DNA of 32,168 bases from Lutacidiplasma sp049802875 (GCA_049802875.1 JBARNH010000027.1:1-32168), one strand, 5' to 3'; numbered from the stretch's first letter, positions 21,416 through 30,253 are shown. The notes: generated from the sequence alone by a model not told the origin. Translations and numbers: made by a program.

Positions 21416-24208
21416 ATGGCTGTTGCACGAAAGCGCCCTACCCCCGCCTCCGAGGAGTCGACCGGCCGAGCGGCCGCGCGGATCGGGAGAGAACCGATTC
21501 CCGTCTCGCGACTCGTTCCCCGCGGCAAGACCGCGTTGGACACCGTCGAGTGGCGCACCCACGACGCGGTGATCAAGAACGCCGAAGGGGCCGTCATCTT
21601 CGAGCAGAAGGGGATCCGGGCGCCGGTCTCCTGGTCGGAGACGAGCGTCAACATCGCCGCGTCGAAATACTTCCGCATCATCCAGGGTCGGCGGGAGAAC
21701 TCCGTCGACGGGATGATCCGGCGCGTCTGCCACTGGATCGCCCAACAGGGCGCGGAGCTGGGCTACCTCGACACCTCCGACGAGGCGACCACGTTCGAGG
21801 AGAGCCTCGCGTACCTCATGGTCCATCAGATGGCGGCGTTCAACAGCCCCGTCTGGTTCAACGTCGGGGTGCGGGACCCTCCCCAGTGCTCCGCGTGCTT
21901 CATTCAGTCGGTCGCGGACGACATGGACTCGATCCTCGCGCTCGCGACGAGCGAGGGCCGCCTGTTCAAGGGCGGCAGCGGAACGGGGTCGAACCTCTCG
22001 AGCCTGCGCGGCAGCCGGGAGAAGCTCGCGGGCGGCGGCATCGCCTCCGGTCCGGTCTCGTTCATGCGCGCCTTCGACGCGCTCGCCGGCGTGATCAAGT
22101 CCGGCGGCACGACCCGGCGCGCGGCGAAGATGGTCATCCTCAACATGGATCACCCGGACATTCAGGACTTCGTCGACTGCAAGGTCCGAGAGGAGGACAA
22201 GGCGATCGCCCTCATCCGGGAAGGGTATTCCTCGAACTTCGATGGGACTGACCCCGACTCCGCGTACGCGTCGATCGCCTACCAGAACGCGAACCACTCC
22301 GTGCGGATCCCCGACGCGTTCATGGAAGCGGTGATCCGCGACGGGGAGTGGAAGACCCAGAACCGGACCGACCACGCGATCGCCGGCACGTTCCGGGCAC
22401 GCGAACTCTGGCGCAAGCTCGCCTACGCGGCGTGGCGTTGCGGGGACCCCGGCGTCCAGTTCGACGACATCACCAACGACTGGCACACGAGCGCAAACTC
22501 GGGCCGGATCAACGCGTCGAACCCATGCAGCGAGTACCTGTTCCTCGACGACACGGCGTGCAACCTCGCGTCGATCAACCTCATGAAGTTCCTCGACCCG
22601 AAGGGCCAGTTCGACGTCGAGCTGTACCGCCAGGCGGTGCGCACGATGATCCTCGCGATGGAGATCCTGGTCGATGCCTCGAGCTATCCGACGGCGTCGA
22701 TCGCGCAGAACTCCCACGATTTCCGGCCCCTTGGGCTCGGCTACGCGAACCTGGGCTCGCTGCTCATGCACTACGGCCTCGCCTACGACTCCGACGCGGG
22801 CCGAACGTTGGCCGCCGCGGTGTCGGCGTTCCTCTCGGCGGAGGGGTACCACATGTCGAGCGAGATCGCGAAGCGGATGGGCCCGTTCGCCGGGTTCGAG
22901 AAGAACCGGGCCCCGATGCTCCGCGTGATGGGGAAGCACGCGAAGGCGGCGGAACAGATCCCGCTCAACGACCCGCGGATCACGAGCTTCGTCCAGGCGG
23001 CGATCGACCGCTGGCACGACACGGCGAAGGCCGGAGAACTGTGGGGCTACCGGAACGCGCAGATCTCCGTCATCGCGCCGACCGGGACGATCGGGCTCCT
23101 GATGGGATGCGACACCCTCGGCCTCGAGCCCGAGCTCTCGCTCGTCAAGATCAAGAACCTGGTCGGGGGCGGCGTCCTCCGCATGGTCAACCGTACGGTG
23201 CCGGACGGTCTCTCGAGCCTCGGCTACACTCCCGAGGAGATCCGCGCGGTCACTCAGCACATCGAAAAGGTCGGTACGATCGAGGGGGCTCCGGGCCTCG
23301 AGGCCGAGGACCTGCCGGTCTTCGACTGCGCGCTGGCGCCGATGGGCAGCTCCCGCACGATCCCGCCCATGGGGCACCTCAAGATGCTGGCCGCGGTCCA
23401 ACCGTTCCTCTCGGGCGGCGCATCGAAGACGATCAACCTCCCGAACGAGGCGAGCGTCGAGGACATCGAGAAGATCTACCTCGAAGCTTGGCGGCACGGC
23501 ATCAAGTCGGTGGCGCTCTACCGCGACGGCTGCAAGGCAAGCCAACCGTTCGAGACCGGCAAGGGACGGGCGGGAGCGCCGGGCGGACCGCGCGGGCCGA
23601 CCCGCGAGCGTCTTCCCGATGAGCGGGACGCGCTGACGCACCACTTCTCGGTCGGAGGTCACGACGGCTACGTCACGGTCGGGCTCTACCCGGACGGCCG
23701 GCCGGGCGAGATCTTCTTCCGGGTCACGAAGGAAGGGTCGACCGTCAACGGCCTCATGGACTCGCTCGGGATCTCGATGTCGATGGCGCTCCAGCACGGG
23801 GTGCCGCTGAAGGACCTCGTGCGGAAGCTCGCCCACCTCCGGTTCGAACCGGCGGGGGCGACCAACAACCCGAAGATCCGGTTCGCGAAATCGATCCCGG
23901 ACTACGTCGCTCGGTGGCTCGCGATCGAGTTCCTGACCGAGGACGAGCGCCGAGCGATCGGCCTCGAGGGACCGGCGGCCGACTCGAACGGGAACGGGAA
24001 TGGCCACGGAGGCCCGGCGCCCGCGAAAGCGTCCGCCTCGGGACAGACCGTGAAGTTCGAGACCCGGGTCCTCGACACCTTCGCCGGCGAGCCGGCGGGC
24101 GGGGTCAGCGAGGACTCTCCGTCGTGCGCGATCTGCGGTGGGATCATGGTCCGGTCGGGCACGTGCTACGCATGCACCGTCTGCGGGTCGACCAGCGGCT
24201 GCTCGTAG
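21416..24208 (+). CDS. nrdJ: Adenosylcobalamin-dependent (class II) ribonucleotide reductase
   Basis: The 930-residue enzyme reduces ribonucleotides using a B12-derived thiyl radical. The 10-strand barrel signatures are AFNSPVWFNVGV, QCSACFIQSV (redox Cys C161), FKGGSGTGSNLSSLR, GGTTRRAAKMV, and NPCSEYLFLDDTACNLASINL split as N369/C371/E373 plus second redox Cys C382. IAPTGTIGLLMGCDTLGLEP follows. The C-terminal domain ends in a Cys-rich tail (CAICGG, CYACTVCGSTSGC) that passes electrons to the active site. I see no ATP-cone at the N-terminus, so allosteric activity control by that domain is absent. The long Gly/Asn linker near residue 860 (SNGNGNGHGG) is low complexity. SD-led start at 21416 after a structured leader. 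Confidence 0.95.
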   Translation: MAVARKRPTPASEESTGRAAARIGREPIPVSRLVPRGKTALDTVEWRTHDAVIKNAEGAVIFEQKGIRAPVSWSETSVNIAASKYFRIIQGRRENSVDGMIRRVCHWIAQQGAELGYLDTSDEATTFEESLAYLMVHQMAAFNSPVWFNVGVRDPPQCSACFIQSVADDMDSILALATSEGRLFKGGSGTGSNLSSLRGSREKLAGGGIASGPVSFMRAFDALAGVIKSGGTTRRAAKMVILNMDHPDIQDFVDCKVREEDKAIALIREGYSSNFDGTDPDSAYASIAYQNANHSVRIPDAFMEAVIRDGEWKTQNRTDHAIAGTFRARELWRKLAYAAWRCGDPGVQFDDITNDWHTSANSGRINASNPCSEYLFLDDTACNLASINLMKFLDPKGQFDVELYRQAVRTMILAMEILVDASSYPTASIAQNSHDFRPLGLGYANLGSLLMHYGLAYDSDAGRTLAAAVSAFLSAEGYHMSSEIAKRMGPFAGFEKNRAPMLRVMGKHAKAAEQIPLNDPRITSFVQAAIDRWHDTAKAGELWGYRNAQISVIAPTGTIGLLMGCDTLGLEPELSLVKIKNLVGGGVLRMVNRTVPDGLSSLGYTPEEIRAVTQHIEKVGTIEGAPGLEAEDLPVFDCALAPMGSSRTIPPMGHLKMLAAVQPFLSGGASKTINLPNEASVEDIEKIYLEAWRHGIKSVALYRDGCKASQPFETGKGRAGAPGGPRGPTRERLPDERDALTHHFSVGGHDGYVTVGLYPDGRPGEIFFRVTKEGSTVNGLMDSLGISMSMALQHGVPLKDLVRKLAHLRFEPAGATNNPKIRFAKSIPDYVARWLAIEFLTEDERRAIGLEGPAADSNGNGNGHGGPAPAKASASGQTVKFETRVLDTFAGEPAGGVSEDSPSCAICGGIMVRSGTCYACTVCGSTSGCS

Positions 24209-24238
24209 GGTCCCGGTCCGCGGCCGCGCGAAGCGGTT

Positions 24239-25834
24239 CTACGGCCGGCTCGCCGTGATCGACGGCGCGGCGTCCGGTTCGGCCGCGGGAGCCGGCGCTC
24301 CGCTCTGTTGGCCGGAGCGGGTGCCGTCGGCCAGGAAGCGGAAGTTCCGGAGGCCGAGCGAGAGGAGGGCACAGACGATGCCGATCCCCGCGACCAGGCC
24401 GAAGACGACCTCGTAGCCCACGATGTGGTAGTTCAGGAACGAGACCGGTCCCACCGGCGAGGGGAACGTCTGGTTGAACGCGTAGCTCGCCAGGATCGAC
24501 GTGACGAGCACCGGCCCGATCGCCGAGCCCAAGTTCCGGAACGTCTGGTTCATCCCGGTCTGGACGCCCATCGTCTTCGGGTCGACCGAGAGCACGATGA
24601 CGTTCGTCATCGCGATCAGGACCGCCACGTTCCCGACCATGATCGGGATCGCGAGCACGGCCAGCTCGAGAGTGGTCGAGTGGAGCGCGACGAGCCCGAG
24701 CGCCCCCACGGCGATGATGCCGAACCCGAGGATCATGACCGGTTTCGGACCGAAGCGGCTGATCGCGCGACCGAGGAACGGCCCGGTGACCATCATCCCG
24801 AGGACCGCGGGGATGAACACGAGCGCCGCGTTCAGCTCGGTGAGGTGGAAGCCGGGGGACGGGTACTCCCCGAGGATGATCAGCACCGTGAACAGGAGAA
24901 ACATCGTCATCCCCACGAAGATCCCGTTCAGGTTCGAGATCAGGATGTTCCGCTCCTTCAGCGACTGGAACGAGACGACCGGGCTCGGGGCCCGCGGCTC
25001 CCAGTAGAGGAAGACGGCGAACGCCGCGAGCGCGATGACGAAGAACTCGGGGACCCCCCACGGAACGCTCCCGAACGAAACGGCCGTGAAGTTCGTCCAG
25101 CCCCAGTACGCGCCTTCCGTGATGCCGAGCATCAGGAACGTGAGACCGACCCCCAGGCTCAGGATGCCGGGGAAATCGATCTTTCGCTGGAGCCGGATCT
25201 GGGACTCGCGGATGAAGACGGCCGCGAGGATGAACACCAGGATCGCGATCGGGATCACCGTGTGGTACGTCAACTGCCAGCCGTACGTCTGGGCGATCCA
25301 GCCGCCGCCGACGAGCCCGGCCGCGGCCCCGGTCGCGAACATTCCCGAGAGCAGCCCCTGGGCCTGCCCCACCCGGGCGGGCGGGAAGACCTCGGGGAGC
25401 ATCGCGAAGCCGAGCGGGAACATCGCCATCCCGACCCCCTGGATCGCCCGCACCGCGATCAGCACGTAGATCTGGTTGGGGAGGCTGAGCCCGAACGCGG
25501 CGCCGATCTGGGGAGTGAATCCGGCGACGCTGACCGCCGCGGCGTAGACGCCCATGGCGACGAGGAGGATCCGCTTCTTCCCGTAAATGTCGCCGAGCTT
25601 GCCGAAGATCGGGGTGACGACCACCCCGACGAGCAGGTAGGCGGAGAGGATCCATGCGATCGTGCTCGCGGTGGTGACGTGGAAGAACGACTCGAAGTTG
25701 CTGAACGCCGGCAGCACCATCGTCTCCACATAGGTGACCATGATGGCCATCGCGGCGAGGATCAGCAGGACGGTCCAAGCGTACCGGTTATCGTACGTTC
25801 TCGGCGCGGGCGAGGTCGGGCCGGAGACCGTCAC
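24239..25834 (-). CDS. MFS drug/metabolite transporter (DHA2-like, about 14 helices)
   Basis: The 531-residue protein has roughly 14 hydrophobic helices and MFS motifs. Motif A is GKLGDIYGKKRILL in the loop after helix 2. The helix 4/5 region is AVRAIQGVGMAMFPLGFAML. A Gly-rich stretch GMFATGAAAGLVGGGWIAQTYGW follows the central motif C region. This is the layout of DHA2 multidrug:H+ antiporters, though the substrate cannot be read from sequence. The GTG start overlaps the stop of the marR gene by 4 bases (GTGA), so both are translated from one operon and the regulator probably controls export. The last 25 residues form a hydrophilic cytoplasmic tail. Confidence 0.9.
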   Translation of the reverse strand: MTVSGPTSPAPRTYDNRYAWTVLLILAAMAIMVTYVETMVLPAFSNFESFFHVTTASTIAWILSAYLLVGVVVTPIFGKLGDIYGKKRILLVAMGVYAAAVSVAGFTPQIGAAFGLSLPNQIYVLIAVRAIQGVGMAMFPLGFAMLPEVFPPARVGQAQGLLSGMFATGAAAGLVGGGWIAQTYGWQLTYHTVIPIAILVFILAAVFIRESQIRLQRKIDFPGILSLGVGLTFLMLGITEGAYWGWTNFTAVSFGSVPWGVPEFFVIALAAFAVFLYWEPRAPSPVVSFQSLKERNILISNLNGIFVGMTMFLLFTVLIILGEYPSPGFHLTELNAALVFIPAVLGMMVTGPFLGRAISRFGPKPVMILGFGIIAVGALGLVALHSTTLELAVLAIPIMVGNVAVLIAMTNVIVLSVDPKTMGVQTGMNQTFRNLGSAIGPVLVTSILASYAFNQTFPSPVGPVSFLNYHIVGYEVVFGLVAGIGIVCALLSLGLRNFRFLADGTRSGQQSGAPAPAAEPDAAPSITASRP

Positions 25835-26319
25835 GACGAACCTCCCGCCCGACCCTCGGCCGAGTCGAGGGAACGGTTCATCTCCCGAAAGACGCGGACC
25901 GCGGTCGCGACGTCCGCTCGCGGCAGGTCGCGGGCGGCGTCCCCCATGAGTCGACCGATCCGGGTCCAGACCCGGGCTTCGACTCGGCGTCCCTTCGCGG
26001 TCAGCAACAGTGCCACGGCCCGACGGTCCCGCTCCGAACGGTGCCGGGTGACAAGCCCCGCCGCCTCGAGCTGGTCGACGTTCGCGCAGACGGTGGGGGC
26101 GGACACCGACAGGTGACGCGCCACCGTGCTCACGGAGGCCGAGCGAAGGCTCGAGACCAGGTGGAGGGCCCAGAACTGCCCCATGGAGATCCCTTCGGTC
26201 TCGAGCGCGGGGTGCATCCGGTGAAGGACCGATCGCATCACCTCATGGACCGAGGTGGCGAGCTCCTCGGCGTCCCCCGCCGACGCGGCGGGTCGGATTA
26301 GGGCAGTGGAAGCGACCAT
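25831..26319 (-). CDS. MarR-family transcriptional regulator
   Basis: The 162-residue protein has a MarR winged helix-turn-helix. SASVSTVARHLSVSAPTVCANVDQLEAAGLV is the helix-turn-helix, and TRHRSERDRRAVALLLTAKG is the wing with the conserved DRR. N- and C-terminal helices form the dimer interface. It is the first gene of an operon with the MFS exporter. Two CTAA-N3-TTAG palindromes cover its own promoter, so autorepression relieved by a small ligand is likely, as in other MarR-exporter pairs. The ATG at 26319 follows AGGAG. Confidence 0.9.
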   Translation of the reverse strand: MVASTALIRPAASAGDAEELATSVHEVMRSVLHRMHPALETEGISMGQFWALHLVSSLRSASVSTVARHLSVSAPTVCANVDQLEAAGLVTRHRSERDRRAVALLLTAKGRRVEARVWTRIGRLMGDAARDLPRADVATAVRVFREMNRSLDSAEGRAGGSS

Positions 26320-26327
26320 GAGGACTC

Positions 26328-26363
26328 CTAAGTATTAGGATGCCTAATAATTAGAGAATATAA
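26328..26363 (-). promoter_or_regulatory. Promoter and twin palindromic operator of the marR-MFS operon
   Basis: Two 11-base palindromes of the form CTAA-N3-TTAG lie at 26328-26338 (CTAAGTATTAG) and 26344-26354 (CTAATAATTAG), 16 bases apart centre to centre. A TATA-like TTATATTCT lies directly upstream on the minus strand (about 26355-26363). The predicted start of transcription falls in the proximal palindrome, so bound dimers would block initiation. The whole stretch is strikingly A/T-rich against the surrounding GC-rich DNA. Confidence 0.75.
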
Positions 26364-26374
26364 CGATTCCGCGG

Positions 26375-26782
26375 TTAGGCGAGGGCGTAGCGGGCGAGGT
26401 CGACCAAGTCCTGGACGCGCGGTCGGGAATCGGTGGGCACCGTGACCTCTCCCCAGGCCGCCACGATCGCTCCCGACGGGAAGGCGGCATCTCTCCCCGC
26501 ATTCTCGGCCCCGAGCGCGGTCGGAGCGCCCCGCCGGTCGATCTCGAGCAGCACGACGAGGGCCCCGACCGGGCCCGAATCGACCGCGATCCCTCGCCGT
26601 GTACCGGTCCCCCACTCTTCCACTCGGGCCTCCTCGTCGTTGAGGTGAGCGATCCGCGCCCGACGGCCCAACGGTCGTTTGGACCCTTTGGGCGCGGGTC
26701 GCCACGCGATCCGGCGGCCGGCGTCTCGATATCGGGCCAGCAGTCCGGGGTCGATGGGCGCCGGGTCAGCGGGCTCGCTCAT
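26375..26782 (-). CDS. Hypothetical protein, 135 aa
   Basis: I do not recognise this family. The protein begins MSEPADPAPIDPGLLARYRDAG and has a basic patch (WRPAPKGSKRPLGRRARIAHL). A core of probable beta strands follows (GIAVDSGPVGALVVLLEIDR, SGAIVAAWGEVTVP) and it ends in a helix (VQDLVDLARYALA). There are no cysteines, signal or membrane segments. Its ATG overlaps the stop of the TIGR02757 gene by 4 bases, so it is cotranslated with that DNA-glycosylase-like protein. The tight overlap and amino-acid pattern support a real gene. Confidence 0.7.
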   Translation of the reverse strand: MSEPADPAPIDPGLLARYRDAGRRIAWRPAPKGSKRPLGRRARIAHLNDEEARVEEWGTGTRRGIAVDSGPVGALVVLLEIDRRGAPTALGAENAGRDAAFPSGAIVAAWGEVTVPTDSRPRVQDLVDLARYALA

Positions 26783-27666
26783 GCCGCGACCTTCTGCCCG
26801 CGCCAGAGGCTACAGTCGGGTCGGACCGAACAGGGGCCGCACACCGCGATATCGCGCTCCTTAGGGCAGTCGCCGGAAATTCCGGTATGGCAGAGGACGA
26901 AATCGTATTTCACCGGGTCCATGGGGTCGATCCGGCGCAGCGCCTCACTGACCTCCTCGACCGTGGTCCACGACCGCGACCGCCGCGACGTGAGCCCGAG
27001 ATGGTACGCGATCCAGTGCACGTGTTGGTCGAGCGGGATCCGCAGTTCTCCCGTCGGGACCGCTCTCCAGTACCCGAGGTCGGGGTACCGGTCGCGCACC
27101 ATCCATCGAACGAAGAGGGTGAGACGCTTGCACGCGCTCCCGGAGCGGTCGAGCGGACTCGGGAAGAGGGCCCGGTACCCGGCGGGGGCCCGCCCGACCC
27201 GCGACGACCGTCCCTCCCCTCGGAGCGTCCGCGCGAGGCGGTCGAGACCGCCGGCGTAACCCCCCGACGACCAGCCCTCGAGGAACGACTCCTCGAGCGA
27301 TCGGTGGTCCCCGTAGTATTCGGACAACACTCGGAACAGGTGGTCGAGCTGGTCGCCGCGGATCCACCGGTGCCGGAACCCGCGCAACCGCTCCGAACGT
27401 TCCTTCGTGTGAGCGGGGTCGACGAGCCACGCGACGTCGCCGCCGGCCATCCGCGCGACCCGCTCGATCGCTCCGCGGATCGCGGTCGTGTTCCCGATCG
27501 CGAGCGTCGCCCCAAGGATGGCGGCGATCTCCCCCCGTCGGGCATCGGTCGCCAGCGCGCGGATTGGCGATATCGGGTCGTCGCCAAACGATCGGTCGAA
27601 GGCGAACCGGGCGTACAGTTGCGCGAGGTGCTGCGGCAGTTCCGGGGTCGGCCGGTGCGGGCGCAT
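26779..27666 (-). CDS. TIGR02757/DUF2400 family protein
   Basis: The 295-residue protein matches the TIGR02757 family, which is related to HhH-GPD DNA glycosylases but uncharacterised. Recognisable parts are LYARFAFDRSFGDDPI at the start, FRHRWIRGDQL, LFPSPLDRSGSACKRLTLFVRWMVR, and LRIPLDQHVHWIAYHLGL. A C-terminal Cys cluster (C-x8-C-x2-C-x5-C in DCPKERDIAVCGPCSVRPDC) may bind an iron-sulfur cluster as in endonuclease III, whose spacing is C-x6-C-x2-C-x5-C. I choose the ATG at 27666 instead of 27723 because a CGTAAATTC TATA-like box (27689-27697) is centred 27 bases before it. Confidence 0.85.
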   Translation of the reverse strand: MRPHRPTPELPQHLAQLYARFAFDRSFGDDPISPIRALATDARRGEIAAILGATLAIGNTTAIRGAIERVARMAGGDVAWLVDPAHTKERSERLRGFRHRWIRGDQLDHLFRVLSEYYGDHRSLEESFLEGWSSGGYAGGLDRLARTLRGEGRSSRVGRAPAGYRALFPSPLDRSGSACKRLTLFVRWMVRDRYPDLGYWRAVPTGELRIPLDQHVHWIAYHLGLTSRRSRSWTTVEEVSEALRRIDPMDPVKYDFVLCHTGISGDCPKERDIAVCGPCSVRPDCSLWRGQKVAA

Positions 27667-27688
27667 CGGACCGGACGACCGTCGGGGT

Positions 27689-27697
27689 GAATTTACG
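27689..27697 (-). promoter_or_regulatory. TATA-like box of the TIGR02757 gene
   Basis: CGTAAATTC on the minus strand, centred 27 bases before the ATG at 27666, fits a leaderless start. It would lie inside the coding region of the longer alternative ORF. Confidence 0.5.
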
Positions 27698-27761
27698 CTT
27701 GCTCGCCGTCGCCGAGATCGCAACCCCGTTGCGCTAACTACACCCGATACATCGCACGAGC

Positions 27762-28559
27762 GTGGCGCTGACGACCGTGGGCCTGCGCCCGACGATCGAT
27801 CGGGCGTGGTTGGAGCGGGCGGCGCAGTCGGACCCGATCGCTCACGCGCTCGCGCTCTGGGACCTCGATCACTTCCCGGATCGGATCCGGTTCGTCTCGG
27901 CCGTGCGAGGGGAGGAGACCGTCGGGTACCTCCTCCTCTGGCTCGGGCATCCCACGGCCCCGATCGTCCACTGGTTCGGCAGGGTCGAGGACGCCCCGAC
28001 GCTGGCCGAAGGTCTCCCTCCGCGCCCGCTGGTCGCCATCGTGCCGGAAGATGTCGGACCCGACGTCGCTCGGGCGCGCGGCCCGGTCACCGCATATTCG
28101 CTCCACCTGCTCGTCATCGAACGCGGGACCATCCCCCCGACAGAGGAGCGCCGGGAAGGAGTCCGAAGACTGACCCGGGCCGACCGTCCCGCCCTCGTCG
28201 CGCTCGCGTCCCGGCGGGGCGAGATGGTCGTGTCCGAGTACTCCCACATCGACCCCGATCAGGAGGCGGTCTGGGGGTGCTTCGAGGGGGGACGCCTCCG
28301 GGGGGTCGCACGCGCGGTGGTCCGGCTTCCGACCTTGTGGCTGCTCGGCGGGGTGTTCGTCGACCCGAGCGCCCGCGGCCGCGGTTTCGGCGTCTCGATC
28401 GTTCGAACCGCGCTCGAGGCGGGGGTTCGCGAGGGAGCCACGGTCGCGCTCTTCGTGCGGGCGGACCGACCCGCCGCGCGAAGTGTCTACGAGCGGGCCG
28501 GCTTCCGACTGCGCGATCGTCGAGTCTGGCTGGACGCCGGGGCGGGATTGGAGCCGTAG
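27762..28559 (+). CDS. GNAT-family N-acetyltransferase
   Basis: The 265-residue protein has an N-terminal half of unclear fold (1-125) and a C-terminal GNAT domain. The acetyl-CoA-binding motif A is GGVFVDPSARGRGFGVSIV, with the R/Q-x-x-G-x-G/A pattern as RGRGFG. Motif B is ADRPAARSVYERAGFRLRD. An FR47-like arrangement (N-terminal pseudo-GNAT plus active C-terminal GNAT) is possible. The substrate is unknown. The GTG at 27762 is supported by a CTAAC TATA-like box centred about 25 bases upstream. Confidence 0.83.
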   Translation: MALTTVGLRPTIDRAWLERAAQSDPIAHALALWDLDHFPDRIRFVSAVRGEETVGYLLLWLGHPTAPIVHWFGRVEDAPTLAEGLPPRPLVAIVPEDVGPDVARARGPVTAYSLHLLVIERGTIPPTEERREGVRRLTRADRPALVALASRRGEMVVSEYSHIDPDQEAVWGCFEGGRLRGVARAVVRLPTLWLLGGVFVDPSARGRGFGVSIVRTALEAGVREGATVALFVRADRPAARSVYERAGFRLRDRRVWLDAGAGLEP

Positions 28560-28571
28560 GCCGCCAACACG

Positions 28572-28580
28572 CCTAAACTC
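28572..28580 (+). promoter_or_regulatory. TATA-like box of polX
   Basis: CCTAAACTC is centred about 31 bases before the ATG at 28607. It suggests a leaderless or very short-leader transcript separate from the GNAT gene, whose stop is 13 bases upstream of the box. Confidence 0.45.
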
Positions 28581-28606
28581 CGGTACGTCTCCTACGGGGC
28601 GGACCC

Positions 28607-30253
28607 ATGCCCACGAACACCGACGCCGCGGCGCTGTTCCGCGGCATCGCGGACGTCCTCGACGTGCTCGGGGAACGGTTCAAGCCCGAGGCGTACCGTC
28701 GCGCCGCCCGGTCGATCGAGAGCCTGACCGAGGGACTCGCCCAGGTCGCGGCGCGCGACGAGCTGCGCTCGATCCCCGGCGTCGGCGACGCGATCGAGGA
28801 AAAGATCCGGGAGTACCTTCGGACAGGCCACGTCGACTACTACGACCGGCTCCAGAAGGAAGTGCCCCCGGGGATCCTCACGTTCCTCAAGATTCCGGGA
28901 CTCGGCCCGAAGACGGCCCGACGGTTCTGGCTGGAGTTGGGGGTCGAAGGCCCCGGCGAACTCGCGGACGCGATCGGGAAGGGTCGTCTCGCGGGAGTGA
29001 AGGGGTTCGGTCCGAAGAAGGTCGAACAGATCCGACTCGCCCTCGTCGGGGCCGAGGGGCGACCGTCCGAGACGCGCCTTCCGATCGAGATCGCCTACCC
29101 GATCGCGCAGCACCTCGTGGCCGGACTTCGGGCGGCCGGGGGGACTCAGGAGATCGAGATCGCGGGGAGCTTCCGCCGCTGTCGGGAGACGGTCGGTGAC
29201 CTGGACATCCTCGTCACGTCGGGGGAACCGGAGAGGGTGTTCGATGCCTTCTCCCACCTCCCGGAGGTCGCGGAGGTCAAACTGCGAGGGGGGACCAAAG
29301 AGACGGTCCTCCTGAGCCAGGGCCTGCAGGTCGACCTGCGCGTCGTCGAGCCGGTCGCGTTCGGTGCCGCGCTGCTCTACTTCACCGGTTCGAAGGACCA
29401 CAATGTCCGGCTCCGCTCGCTCGCCCGCGACCGCGGGCTCAAGATCAACGAGTACGGAGTGTTCCGCGGCGAGGAGCGCGTCGGGGGCCGGACCGAGCAG
29501 GAGATCTACTCCGCCCTCGAGCTCGCCTGGATCCCGCCCGAGATCCGGGAGGACCGGGGGGAGATCGAGGCGGCGGCCAAGGGAGCGTTGCCTCCGCTGG
29601 TGGAGCGGACCGACCTCACCGGAGACCTCCACTGCCACCTCGCGCCGGACGCGGGCGAGCGCGACGTCGACGCGCTCGTCGCCTCCGCCCGCCACCGGGG
29701 CCTCCGCTACCTGGCCTGCGTCGTGGGCGGTGTCGGCGCCGATGGGACGGAGTTCTCCGTTTCGGCTTCCGTGCTCGCCCACCTCGAGACGGTCAGGGCC
29801 CGCGGGCTCATCGTCGGGCGGGCGGTCGAGATCGCGGGAAGCGGAAACGCCCAGCGGTGGGCGAAGATGCACCCCGACCTCGTCATCGTCCGGGCGACCG
29901 CCACGGCGTCCGCGCCGCCGACCGGTCGATCGGACGTATCCCATGCGGCGCTGGTCACGCACGTGGGAGGCGAGGAACCCGCCCGCGAATGGATCGCGTG
30001 GGCCCGGCGATCGGGCGCCGCGATGGAGGTCGGTCCCGGACCGGATCGGCTCGACTCGACTGCGGCGCGCTCGGCCCGCGAGTCGAAGGTCCCGCTGCTC
30101 CTGCCCACCGGGGTCGACCGGCCGGACGACGACCCCCTCGCGGCGGTCGCCTTGGGGTTCGCCCGACGTGCCGGCACGGCGACCGGCGAGGTACGCAACG
30201 CCGGGCCCGCGGCCGAGGTCACGGAAAGTTGGTCGGAAACGAAGCGGGGGTGA
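28607..30253 (+). CDS. polX: Family X DNA polymerase with a degenerate PHP domain
   Basis: The 548-residue protein has the bacterial/archaeal PolX plan: an HhH 8-kDa-like domain (1-90, with IPGVGD), a second HhH at 96-101 (PGLGPK) and KGFGPKK. A nucleotidyltransferase palm follows with GSFRR (187-191), catalytic D198 and D200 in GDLDIL, and D243 in VDLRVV. The polymerase site is intact, and LYFTGSKDHNVRLR is typical. The PHP domain from residue 339 keeps DLHCH, but the usual TDHS site reads VVGG (372-375), the SVHS site reads TATA, and the C-terminal DAH site reads GVD. Most metal ligands of the 3'-5' exonuclease/phosphatase are therefore gone. It probably acts in gap filling without PHP processing. 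Confidence 0.92.
   Translation: MPTNTDAAALFRGIADVLDVLGERFKPEAYRRAARSIESLTEGLAQVAARDELRSIPGVGDAIEEKIREYLRTGHVDYYDRLQKEVPPGILTFLKIPGLGPKTARRFWLELGVEGPGELADAIGKGRLAGVKGFGPKKVEQIRLALVGAEGRPSETRLPIEIAYPIAQHLVAGLRAAGGTQEIEIAGSFRRCRETVGDLDILVTSGEPERVFDAFSHLPEVAEVKLRGGTKETVLLSQGLQVDLRVVEPVAFGAALLYFTGSKDHNVRLRSLARDRGLKINEYGVFRGEERVGGRTEQEIYSALELAWIPPEIREDRGEIEAAAKGALPPLVERTDLTGDLHCHLAPDAGERDVDALVASARHRGLRYLACVVGGVGADGTEFSVSASVLAHLETVRARGLIVGRAVEIAGSGNAQRWAKMHPDLVIVRATATASAPPTGRSDVSHAALVTHVGGEEPAREWIAWARRSGAAMEVGPGPDRLDSTAARSARESKVPLLLPTGVDRPDDDPLAAVALGFARRAGTATGEVRNAGPAAEVTESWSETKRG

Noticed and set aside
21413..24007. 864-codon open frame on the minus strand opposite nrdJ
   Set aside because: It is an antisense shadow of a well-recognised gene: composition is Arg/Pro/Asp/Val-biased, with no motif and no promoter. 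Long antisense frames are expected in GC-rich DNA.
24308..26116. 602-codon plus-strand frame opposite the MFS and marR genes
   Set aside because: The product is an Arg/Asp/Glu/His-rich pattern typical of a reverse-frame shadow; the minus-strand genes have clear family motifs.
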